Source: Pseudovibrio brasiliensis
GTDB lineage: Bacteria; Pseudomonadota; Alphaproteobacteria; Rhizobiales; Stappiaceae
DNA: 64,000 bases
Assembly (NCBI RefSeq): GCF_018282095.1
Contig: NZ_CP074126.1
Span: 2,242,501-2,306,500 of the forward strand
Reading direction: 5' to 3'
Shown: in pieces, positions 37,081-44,691 of the stretch
Position numbering within the stretch: position 1 is the stretch's first letter
Layout of the letters: each line of letters begins with the position of its first letter
Translations under genes and position numbers: made by a program
The notes under the pieces: model-generated
What the model was told of the DNA's origin: nothing
The model's input: the letters and a program-made list of their open reading frames with translations, nothing else
Databases searched by the model: none

Positions 37081-37128
37081 ATGTTCATGCAGCACCAACG
37101 TGCGCGCGAAGTGGTCTATCATTGTTAA
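37081..37128 (+). other. Possible 15-codon upstream reading frame
   Basis: ATG at 37081 opens a 15-codon frame (MFMQHQRAREVVYHC) that stops at 37128, 18 bases before the ATG of the reductase-like gene. No ribosome site is visible. It might be a leader peptide or chance. Confidence 0.25.
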
Positions 37129-37146
37129 ACTCCTTGGAAGATCTTG

Positions 37147-38460
37147 ATGAACACATCCAGACCGCTCGAAAAAATCAGTCACAACACCCTGTTCCGGGAA
37201 GGTGATATCTTCGTTCTGTTCGGCGAGCTTTTTGGACGCGGCTATGCCACTGGCCTGCTGGAGCAAGCCAAAGCTGCAGGCATGGACGTCATTGGCATCA
37301 CCGTTGGTCGCCGCGACGCTGACAACACTCTGCGTGCGCTGACCGATGAAGAGCTGGCAGAAGCCGAAGCGAACCTTGGCGGCAAAATCATCAACGTGCC
37401 TCTGATGGCTGGTTTTGATCAGGATGCGCCAGAAGGAACACCAACGCCAACCGAACTGGTCAACGAAATGACCATGGATACCTGGCAGGAGCACAAGCTC
37501 GACTGGGATCATCTGGCAAAATGCCGTGAGCTGGGCACTGAGCGCTTCAAGGGATCTCTGGCAAAGATCATGGAACAGCTGAATGGCATGATCCCGGCAG
37601 GCAAGAACGTGTTCTTCGCCCACACCATGGCTGGCGGCATCCCACGTGCAAAAGTCTTCATGGCAATCGCAAACCGCATCTATAAAGGCCGCGGTGCACG
37701 TCACATGCCATCTCAGAACCTGATCGACAGCGATCTGGGCAAGCTGATCCTGCAGAACTTCGACGAAGTGACCGCAAACAGCTTCGGTCATCTGTTGGAA
37801 GCAAGTAAATCCATCCGTGAGCGCATTGAAGCGGACGGCGGCCAGGTGCGTTACACCGCTTATGGTTACCACGGCACTCGCGTTCTGATCGAGGGCGAGT
37901 ACAAATGGCAGACCTACACCAGCTACACGCAGGGTTTTGCCAAGATGAATCTGGAAAACTTTGCGAAAGCGGCCTGGGAAAATGGCGTGAAGGCAACTGT
38001 CTTCAACTGTCCTGAAATCCGCACCAACTCTTCTGACGTTTTCGCAGGCATTGAGCTGTCTCTTCTGCCTCTGCTTGCAGCCTTCAAAAAAGAAGGTGGC
38101 GGCGCATGGGTGGATGGTATCTGGCAGAAGTGTCAGGACCTGCTGAAAGACGACGCCACCGTGGAAGACATGCTGCAGAAAGTCTCTGACTATCAGCAAG
38201 ATGACGCCATGCAGCCGTTCTACAACTTCGAAGCATGGCCAATGCAGAACTCTGCAGCGCAGGTCGACAAGACCGTTGGCACCTCTCAGGAAATCGTAGA
38301 CCTGCACAAAAACCGCAAAGAGCTGATCAGCGATGAGCTGAGCCAGCACGTGGTCGCAGCAACCGGTGCGCTCATCTTCGGCGAAGCCAGCGAACCAGCA
38401 GCACCAGTCCTCTGGCTCGATCATGACATGGTCGCCCAAAGCCTCATTCAGTCAAACTGA
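37147..38460 (+). CDS. Predicted Rossmann-type oxidoreductase, resembles FabMG-family enoyl-ACP reductases
   Basis: A 437-residue soluble protein with an N-terminal nucleotide-binding-like segment, FVLFGELFGRGYATGL near residue 22, followed by VIGITVGRR, a pattern seen in SDR-like folds. The overall length and N-terminus resemble proteins I recall being annotated as the FabMG family of enoyl-ACP reductases, found through triclosan-resistance screening of metagenomes; I could not check this. A TAYGYHGT segment near residue 237 could hold a catalytic tyrosine. The gene stands alone with its own strong terminator and is divergent from betT. ATG 37147 has GGAAG seven bases upstream. If not FabMG-like, it is a conserved protein of unknown function. 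Confidence 0.6.
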   Translation: MNTSRPLEKISHNTLFREGDIFVLFGELFGRGYATGLLEQAKAAGMDVIGITVGRRDADNTLRALTDEELAEAEANLGGKIINVPLMAGFDQDAPEGTPTPTELVNEMTMDTWQEHKLDWDHLAKCRELGTERFKGSLAKIMEQLNGMIPAGKNVFFAHTMAGGIPRAKVFMAIANRIYKGRGARHMPSQNLIDSDLGKLILQNFDEVTANSFGHLLEASKSIRERIEADGGQVRYTAYGYHGTRVLIEGEYKWQTYTSYTQGFAKMNLENFAKAAWENGVKATVFNCPEIRTNSSDVFAGIELSLLPLLAAFKKEGGGAWVDGIWQKCQDLLKDDATVEDMLQKVSDYQQDDAMQPFYNFEAWPMQNSAAQVDKTVGTSQEIVDLHKNRKELISDELSQHVVAATGALIFGEASEPAAPVLWLDHDMVAQSLIQSN

Positions 38461-38490
38461 ACCTGAGCTGTAAAAGCGAAACATTTCGGG

Positions 38491-38524
38491 AAACGGCCCT
38501 TCATTTGGAGGGCCGTTTTTTTGT
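38491..38524 (+). terminator. Strong rho-independent terminator
   Basis: A perfect ten-base stem AAACGGCCCT (38491-38500) / AGGGCCGTTT (38509-38518) with an eight-base loop, followed by a run of eight T. It ends the reductase-like gene. Confidence 0.92.
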
Positions 38525-38917
38525 TGCAAACACAGATTGTCTTGGTAATTGATGCAAAACCTTGCGGTAAGGGCTGAGCTGCGTTTATGCTGAGAAACTG
38601 ACAGACAGCAAGAACAATGGATTAATCGGAAATTTGCGGTGGACTCCGGTTGTCTGGTGGCAAGCGGTTACCTATATGGATATTTTCTTAGCACAGCTCG
38701 GAACCAAGTTTGGGTCACAGGAGCGTGCTTGAAGTCAAACATAGCCGCTGAGCTAGGAGAATTCTCAGGTGACATTCAAAGGAATTTGCGAAATCGATTC
38801 CATCGGACATCCGCAAATTTAGGACATTCGTCCTTTCAAGATTGTCACATTCTTCCCATAATCGAAAATTCAAATTGCATTGCCAAAAACAGAGAGCTTT
38901 GAGGAGCTTACTTCGCT
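38525..38917 (+). other. Non-coding region upstream of OsmF-type operon
   Basis: About 390 bases without a convincing gene. It contains palindromes GAGAATTCTC (38757-38766) and AGGAC/GTCCT (38821-38834) that may be operators. The operon promoter should lie in the AT-rich stretch before 38900; GAGGAG at 38901-38906 is the likely ribosome site. Confidence 0.4.
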
Positions 38918-39826
38918 ATGACACTTAATCGAATTCTTGCTGCAATCGGCATGACCGGAGCCCTCATAGTTGCAGCTCACGCTGAAATCATTGTTTCATC
39001 CAAAATTGATACAGAAGGCGGTCTCCTCGGAAACATCATCGCTCTTGCACTTGAAGATGCTGGCCTGCCTGTTGAACGTCGTTTGCAGCTCGGTGGTACG
39101 CAAGTGGTGCGTGAAGCGCTGCTGGCAGATCAAATTGATATCTATCCAGAATACACTGGAAACGCTGCTTACTTCCACAATGAAGCGGACAGCAATATCT
39201 GGAAAGATGCAAAGGCTGGTTATGCCCGCGCAGCTGAGCTGGATGGTGAGAAGAACGGTCTGGTCTGGCTTCAACCAGCGCCAGCAAACAACACCTGGGC
39301 AATTGCCGTAACTGGTGCTCTGGCAAGCCAGAACAACCTTGCCACCATGTCAGATTTCGGCGCATGGGTTGCAAACGGCGGTGATGTCAAACTAGCCGCT
39401 TCAACCGAGTTCGTGTCGTCTCCTGCAGTTCTGCCGGCTATGCAGGAAGCTTATGGCTTCAAACTCTCACCAGATCAGACAGTCGTCCTGTCTGGTGGTG
39501 ATACGGCTGCAACCATTCAGGCAGCAGCACGTGGAACCTCCGGTGTGAATGCAGCGATGGCCTACGGTACCGATGGCGGTGTGGCAGCAACAGGCCTTGT
39601 TGTGATGACTGACGACAAGGGTGTGCAGCCGGTCTATGAGCCCGCACCAGTTATCCGCAGCGAAACGCTGAAAGAGTATCCGCAGGTTGCTGAGGTTCTG
39701 AACCCAATCTTTGCTGGTCTGGATCTGGCGACGCTTCAGGAACTCAATGGCCGCATTCAGGTTGGCGGTGAACCTGCCGCAGCTGTTGCGAAGGATTATC
39801 TGACCAAGACTGGTGTTCTGGACTAA
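38918..39826 (+). CDS. OsmF/YehZ-like osmoprotectant binding protein
   Basis: A 302-residue periplasmic binding protein with a signal peptide cleaved after AAHA (near residue 22). The fold is the OpuBC/OsmF type: SSKIDTEGGLLGNI near residue 28, QLGGTQVVREALL near 58 and DIYPEYTGNAAY near 73, the last being a hallmark of this family. These proteins bind glycine betaine, choline or related osmolytes. It heads a four-gene ABC operon matching E. coli yehZYXW (osmF). In E. coli the system has low affinity and little role in osmotic protection, so the ligand here is open. Confidence 0.92.
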   Translation: MTLNRILAAIGMTGALIVAAHAEIIVSSKIDTEGGLLGNIIALALEDAGLPVERRLQLGGTQVVREALLADQIDIYPEYTGNAAYFHNEADSNIWKDAKAGYARAAELDGEKNGLVWLQPAPANNTWAIAVTGALASQNNLATMSDFGAWVANGGDVKLAASTEFVSSPAVLPAMQEAYGFKLSPDQTVVLSGGDTAATIQAAARGTSGVNAAMAYGTDGGVAATGLVVMTDDKGVQPVYEPAPVIRSETLKEYPQVAEVLNPIFAGLDLATLQELNGRIQVGGEPAAAVAKDYLTKTGVLD

Positions 39827-39837
39827 TTACCCACGTT

Positions 39838-41007
39838 ATGCCTAGCAGGATCAAATCAGCAGTCTCAGGACCCGGACTTTTGTTCGCGGTTCTGGGACTT
39901 TTTGCCTTGTTCGCACCTTTTCTGACGCTTGCAGCCAACCGGATCGTGGCAGGTGAGGGTATCCCTGTCTGGGCAGTTGCTGCATCGGAAGTGACGGGTC
40001 CCGGACTGGTCGTCATAGCGCTGAGCCTTGTTCTGGGTCTGCCAGCCGCTCTCCCTAAGTTGAGGCTGATAGGTGCAGCTTTGGGCGTTGCGGCTTTGGT
40101 CTGGCTGCTCATGCAAGGCAGTGAAACGCTCCTACAAGGGGCAGGGACGTATGCAAGGGTATCTTTAGGAAGTGGCTTCTGGTTCCTCTTTGCGATCCTT
40201 CTTCTGCTCGCAGCAGATGCCTTGTCGTATCTCGCTCCCGGTCCGCTCACGCGCGGTGCGCTCTTGATTGGGACGATAGCAGCTCTGGCCCTGATCCTGC
40301 GGTCAGGGGCTTTGACGGACCTTTCCATCTTCAAAGAATACGCCAGCAGACAGGACGCCTTCTTTGATGCAGCAGGACGGCATTTAGGATTAGCCTTTGG
40401 CTCTCTGGCTGTTGCCGCAGCCATCGGCTTCCCGCTCGGGGTTCTAAGCCATCGCAACGAAAATCTGCGCAGTGCAGTGCTGCCGATACTCAGTTTCCTC
40501 CAGACAATTCCATCACTTGCCATGTTCGGCATCATGATCCCGATTTTGGCATGGGTTGGCACAACAGTGCCCGGCGCGCGGGAACTTGGCGTGGCTGGAA
40601 TTGGATTTCTCCCAGCCTTTCTGGCGCTTGTCATCTATTCATTTCTACCGGTCGTAGCCAACACCGTTGCGGGTCTGGAAGCGGCCCCGCCAGCGGCAAT
40701 GGATGCAGCGCGCGGTATGGGCATGACACGCAATCAACGACTGTTGCAAGTCCAGTTACCGCTTGGCCTACCTGTCATGCTCGCAGGCATCCGCATTGTT
40801 CTGGTGCAAAATATCGGTCTTGCTGTCATCGCCGGACTGATTGGCGGCGGTGGTTTTGGAACCTTTGTTTTCCAGGGCCTCAATCAAACCGCGACAGATT
40901 TGATCCTGCTCGGAGCCTTGCCAACGGTGGCACTGGCTCTGGTCTCTGCGATCACAATGGACATTCTGGTCGAACTCGCCCAGCCAAACACAATGAGGCA
41001 TCAATGA
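39838..41007 (+). CDS. YehY-like permease of osmoprotectant ABC transporter
   Basis: A 389-residue membrane protein. The first ~180 residues add several membrane segments before a C-terminal ABC permease domain (about residues 185-385) with the ATPase-contact loop DAARGMGMTRNQRLLQVQLP near residue 285. This long form matches YehY. The ATG at 39838 lies 11 bases after the binding protein stop with no clear ribosome site, so it probably relies on coupled translation. The stop overlaps the ATPase gene start by four bases. Confidence 0.9.
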   Translation: MPSRIKSAVSGPGLLFAVLGLFALFAPFLTLAANRIVAGEGIPVWAVAASEVTGPGLVVIALSLVLGLPAALPKLRLIGAALGVAALVWLLMQGSETLLQGAGTYARVSLGSGFWFLFAILLLLAADALSYLAPGPLTRGALLIGTIAALALILRSGALTDLSIFKEYASRQDAFFDAAGRHLGLAFGSLAVAAAIGFPLGVLSHRNENLRSAVLPILSFLQTIPSLAMFGIMIPILAWVGTTVPGARELGVAGIGFLPAFLALVIYSFLPVVANTVAGLEAAPPAAMDAARGMGMTRNQRLLQVQLPLGLPVMLAGIRIVLVQNIGLAVIAGLIGGGGFGTFVFQGLNQTATDLILLGALPTVALALVSAITMDILVELAQPNTMRHQ

Positions 41008-41948
41008 TTGAGATCGACAACATCACTAAGATCTATGAGGGGCGCCCTGCTGTTGATGCCGTTTCAATGACCATTGAGAGCGCAACGATCACCGCTATTG
41101 TCGGCACGTCGGGCTCCGGCAAAAGCACTCTGCTGCGTATGATCAACCGTCTTGTTGAACCAACTTCAGGTGAAGTGCGGATCAGCGGAGAGCCAACAAC
41201 GGGCATGGCGAAGAACGCGCTGCGCAGACGGATCGGCTACGCCATTCAAGGACACGGCCTCTTTCCGCACCACACCGTTGCCCGCAACATTGGCGCTGTT
41301 CCAAAGCTTCTTGGATGGGACAAGGCAAAGATACAGGATCGGGTTGACGAACTCCTCGATCTGTTCTCCATGCCACCTGAAGAGTTTCGCAGTCGCTATC
41401 CGGCAGAACTTTCAGGCGGACAGCAGCAACGCGTCGGTGTCGCCCGTGCTTTGGCATCCCGCCCGGATCTTCTGCTCATGGACGAACCTTTCGGCGCGCT
41501 CGATCCCATCATCCGCACAAGAGCACAGGCAGACCTGCACCGCATTCAGCGCACTCTCAGCTCCACAATCCTTCTTGTGACGCACGACATGGAAGAGGCC
41601 ATCCAGCTGGGGGATCAGGTCGCAGTCATGGATCAGGGTCGCCTGGTCCAGCATGGAACCCCGGCAGAGATTATCAGCAACCCAGCGACGGACTTTGTTG
41701 CGGAGATGGTTGGCGGTGTTGATCGCCCACTCCGCTTGCTGTCTTTGCTATCCATCTCTGACATTTTGGAGGACGGAGCTGCTGAAGGTGAGCCAATAGA
41801 TGAGAAGGCGAACCTGCGTGAGGCTTTGTCTGCGTGTCTGTGGAGCGGAAGAGATTCTGTCCCGGTGGAACGAAATGGCGTTCTGATCGGTCATGTGACT
41901 TTGAAGGCAATCCGGTCCAGAGCGGAGGGCACCCATGAGCTGGGCTAA
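41004..41948 (+). CDS. YehX-like ATP-binding subunit of osmoprotectant ABC transporter
   Basis: A 314-residue ATPase with Walker A GTSGSGKST near residue 34, Q-loop, signature LSGGQQQ near 135 and Walker B LLMDEP near 158, plus a C-terminal regulatory tail of ~70 residues. The start is the ATG at 41004 overlapping the upstream stop; a much longer in-frame extension to 40551 runs through the permease gene in another frame and is spurious. The 3' end overlaps the next permease gene by 14 bases. Confidence 0.93.
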   Translation: MIEIDNITKIYEGRPAVDAVSMTIESATITAIVGTSGSGKSTLLRMINRLVEPTSGEVRISGEPTTGMAKNALRRRIGYAIQGHGLFPHHTVARNIGAVPKLLGWDKAKIQDRVDELLDLFSMPPEEFRSRYPAELSGGQQQRVGVARALASRPDLLLMDEPFGALDPIIRTRAQADLHRIQRTLSSTILLVTHDMEEAIQLGDQVAVMDQGRLVQHGTPAEIISNPATDFVAEMVGGVDRPLRLLSLLSISDILEDGAAEGEPIDEKANLREALSACLWSGRDSVPVERNGVLIGHVTLKAIRSRAEGTHELG

Positions 41949-42675
41949 CCTTCTCAGAGCTTTTGTTTGTGCCTTGATGCTCGCGCTCGTTCTGCATCCT
42001 GAATGGTTTGAACCCATGTTCGCACCATTTGCACCACAGGGCGCCGCTATCATCTACGATCGCGCATCACTCTTGTCGCTCTCGCTCAGCCACCTCGGCA
42101 TTGTCGCCGCTGCCTCTGTGGCTGCAATTATTGTAGCCGTGTTGCTGGCCATCCTCGTGACACGACCATCCGGCAAAGCCTTTCTGCCACTCTCCCGTAC
42201 AATCGCGAATATGGGCCAGACATTTCCGCCTGTTGCCGTACTTGCGCTGGCTGTTCCCATGCTGGGGTTTGGCTCAGGTCCAACGCTGGTCGCCTTGTTC
42301 CTCTATGGCATCCTGCCGATCTTCGAAAACACGATGACCGGCCTTTCAACTCTGCCACCAGCCACGATGGAAGCGGCCAGAGGAATAGGCCTCAGCCGTC
42401 GCCAGCGTTTGTTTCAGGTTGAGCTCCCGCTGGCACTCCCTCTGATCCTCACCGGCATCCGCCTGTCGGTTGTCATCGCGATCGGCACCGCCACAATCGG
42501 CTCAACCGTTGCAGCCCGCACACTGGGAGAGGTCATCATCGCCGGCCTGCTCACCAACAACACCGCCTACGTCCTGCAGGGCGGACTCATCGTCGGCCTG
42601 TTTGCTGTCCTGATTTACGACGCACTCACCCAGCTGGAAGCCTTCTTCCCAAAACGCCTTGGGTTGGCCCACTAG
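41935..42675 (+). CDS. YehW-like permease of osmoprotectant ABC transporter
   Basis: A 246-residue permease with about six membrane segments and the ATPase-contact loop EAARGIGLSRRQRLFQVELP near residue 145. It is the short partner of the long permease at 39838-41007, so the transporter is a true heterodimer in the membrane, unlike the fused permease at 28491-30497. It ends three bases from the stop of the convergent acetolactate-synthase-like gene with no terminator between, so read-through antisense transcription is possible. Confidence 0.92.
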   Translation: MSWANLLRAFVCALMLALVLHPEWFEPMFAPFAPQGAAIIYDRASLLSLSLSHLGIVAAASVAAIIVAVLLAILVTRPSGKAFLPLSRTIANMGQTFPPVAVLALAVPMLGFGSGPTLVALFLYGILPIFENTMTGLSTLPPATMEAARGIGLSRRQRLFQVELPLALPLILTGIRLSVVIAIGTATIGSTVAARTLGEVIIAGLLTNNTAYVLQGGLIVGLFAVLIYDALTQLEAFFPKRLGLAH

Positions 42676-42678
42676 CGG

Positions 42679-44346
42679 CTAAATCAAGCAGGTCTTTGCG
42701 GCCAGCTCGTCAATCAGAACCCGTTGATTTTCACTGTAATCAACGGGGACATCCACCAGATGCACACCGCCAGCTTCAAAGGCCTTCTCGAACGTCGGGA
42801 CAAGATCTTCTGTGCGCGTGATGCGATGGCCGGTGGCGCCATAACTGTTTGCATAGGCAACGAAATCCGGATTGCCGAATTGCAGGCCCCAATCAGGGAA
42901 ACCGGCATGGGCCTGCTTCCAGCGGATCATGCCGTATGAGCTATCATCAAGCACAACGACCACCAGATTGAGCTTTTCCCGAACGGCGGTCTCCATCTCC
43001 TGGCTGTTCATCATAAAGCCGCCATCTCCACAAATCGCCATCACCCGTTTATCCGGATTAAGCTTCGCAGCCATCATGGCTGAGGCCAGACCAGCGCCCA
43101 TTGTCGCCAGTGCGTTGTCCAGAAGAATGGTGTTGGGCTTATGAGCTTTGTAGTTACGGGCATACCAGATTTTGTAGATGCCATTATCCAGCGCGATAAT
43201 GTCGTCATCTCTCATCACCCTGCGAGTATCCGCCACCAACCGCTGTGGGATCACCGGAAAGCGGGAGACATCGGACCCTTCTGAGGTGTGCAGGTCTGTT
43301 TCCTTCTTGATGCGCTCAAAATAGCTGCGATCAAACTCCAGAGGTCCGCCGAGGATATCTCCAAGACGGGTAATGGATTTTGCAAGATCACCAACCACTT
43401 CCACCTGAGGGAAGTATACCTGATCCACCTGCGCGGCCTTATAGTTCAGGTGAATGACCTTTGTTCCACCGGGTTCCATCAGGAAAGGCGGCTTCTCAAC
43501 CACATCATGGCCCACATTGATAATAAGATCCGCCCGCGCGATTGCGCAGTGGATGTAGTCGCCATCGGACAGGGCAGCAGTTCCTAAAAACAGATCGGAG
43601 CGCTCATCAATCACCCCTTTGCCCATCTGGGTATTGAAGAACGGGATCTGTGTTTTTTCAGCAAAAGCACTCAGCGCAGCGTGCGCGTCCTTCCGGTTCG
43701 CACCAGCCCCCAGAAGGAGCAGTGGCATCTTGGCGTCGCGGATCATCTCCGCTGCTTCATCAAGCACTGTATCGCCAGCAATGGCGTAGTAGCGTGGGTG
43801 AGGCAGCAGCAACGGTTCATCAGTTTCTTCAATTGCAATGTCTTCCGGCAGCTCCAGAAGCACGGTGCCGGGGCGTTCTTCTTCCGCGACCCGAAAGGCT
43901 TCACGAACGAGAGCAGGGATGGTGTTCCCGTTGATAATGGCCTTCGACATCTTGGTGATCGGCTCATAAAGGCTCACGATATCAACGATTTGAAATTGCC
44001 CTTGTTTGGATTGCTTGATCGGCTTTTGACCTGTGATCATGATCAGCGGCATCCCGCCAAGGTAGGCATAGGCCGCTGGTGTCGCCAGATTGGTGGCGCC
44101 GGGCCCAAGCGTTGCCATGCACACACCGGCCTTACCTGTCAAACGCCCATAGGTCGCTGCCATAAAGCCTGCGCCTTGCTCATGCCGGTTGAGTACCAAC
44201 TCAATCGTTGATGTGCGCAGCGATTCAACGATATCGAGGTTTTCTTCGCCGGGAACGGCAAAAACGTACTCAACCCCTTCCGCCTCCAGTGCCGCCACAA
44301 GAAGATCAGAAGCTTTCATCGGCGCTTTCGGTGCAGTCTCAGGCAT
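42679..44346 (-). CDS. Acetolactate synthase-like thiamine diphosphate enzyme
   Basis: A 555-residue ThDP enzyme with the three expected domains: N-terminal PYR domain with the catalytic glutamate in RHEQGA near residue 55, central domain, and C-terminal PP domain with the metal and ThDP motif GDGGFMMN near residue 442. It resembles catabolic AlsS-type acetolactate synthases more than biosynthetic IlvB, and no small regulatory subunit gene is adjacent. AlsS makes acetolactate from two pyruvates; related enzymes act on oxalyl-CoA, glyoxylate, sulfoacetaldehyde or phenylpyruvate, so the substrate is uncertain. ATG 44346 has GGAGG seven bases upstream. Confidence 0.82.
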   Translation of the reverse strand: MPETAPKAPMKASDLLVAALEAEGVEYVFAVPGEENLDIVESLRTSTIELVLNRHEQGAGFMAATYGRLTGKAGVCMATLGPGATNLATPAAYAYLGGMPLIMITGQKPIKQSKQGQFQIVDIVSLYEPITKMSKAIINGNTIPALVREAFRVAEEERPGTVLLELPEDIAIEETDEPLLLPHPRYYAIAGDTVLDEAAEMIRDAKMPLLLLGAGANRKDAHAALSAFAEKTQIPFFNTQMGKGVIDERSDLFLGTAALSDGDYIHCAIARADLIINVGHDVVEKPPFLMEPGGTKVIHLNYKAAQVDQVYFPQVEVVGDLAKSITRLGDILGGPLEFDRSYFERIKKETDLHTSEGSDVSRFPVIPQRLVADTRRVMRDDDIIALDNGIYKIWYARNYKAHKPNTILLDNALATMGAGLASAMMAAKLNPDKRVMAICGDGGFMMNSQEMETAVREKLNLVVVVLDDSSYGMIRWKQAHAGFPDWGLQFGNPDFVAYANSYGATGHRITRTEDLVPTFEKAFEAGGVHLVDVPVDYSENQRVLIDELAAKTCLI

Positions 44347-44561
44347 AAGAAGGCCTCCATTCAGTCAAGGCGTTGTTTTGGCAGGGCAGGTGGAAAACCT
44401 GACACTCGCAGCCAGCCTAAAGTGAACAGATCGCGCCCACAATCTTGGGAAATAGAGGGAAGCGGCAGATAGTTAATCATCTGCCATTTCTCATTTCACC
44501 TGTTTGATTAAAGAGATACGCACTTTCCTAAGGCAAAGCCTAGGTGCTTTAAGCGGTAAAT
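44347..44561 (-). other. Upstream region of the acetolactate-synthase-like gene
   Basis: No gene is visible in the space between nrdJ and the ThDP enzyme gene. This part is AT-rich around 44480-44520 and should carry the promoter of the latter. Confidence 0.4.
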
Positions 44562-44590
44562 TAAGAACATCGCGATTGCCGATGTTCTTA
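44562..44590. promoter_or_regulatory. Eleven-base inverted repeat upstream of the ThDP enzyme gene
   Basis: TAAGAACATCG (44562-44572), seven-base spacer, CGATGTTCTTA (44580-44590): perfect arms, about 215 bases upstream of the start codon and separate from the nrdJ terminator. It could be an operator or a second hairpin. Confidence 0.45.
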
Positions 44591-44603
44591 CATCCAGACG
44601 CAA

Positions 44604-44635
44604 AAAAGGCCCTGAACCAAAGCTCAGGGCCTTTT
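44604..44635 (-). terminator. Rho-independent terminator of nrdJ
   Basis: A perfect twelve-base stem (44604-44615 with 44624-44635, eight-base loop). On the minus strand it ends in TTTTTT, about 57 bases after the nrdJ stop. Confidence 0.92.
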
Positions 44636-44691
44636 CATAATTAGTCATCAAAGATCAGCGAATATAGATCCCGTTGATCTCAGGTTCCCAA

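Noticed and set aside
36925-38439. A 504-codon minus-strand open frame
   Set aside because: It is antisense to the reductase-like gene at 37147-38460, which has a ribosome site and a terminator; the antisense product has no recognisable features.
38639-38902. An 87-codon frame upstream of the OsmF-type operon
   Set aside because: No ribosome site and no family resemblance; it overlaps the expected promoter.
40551-41003. An N-terminal extension of the YehX-like ATPase
   Set aside because: It runs through the permease gene in another frame and has no similarity to ATPases; the ATG at 41004 is the natural start.
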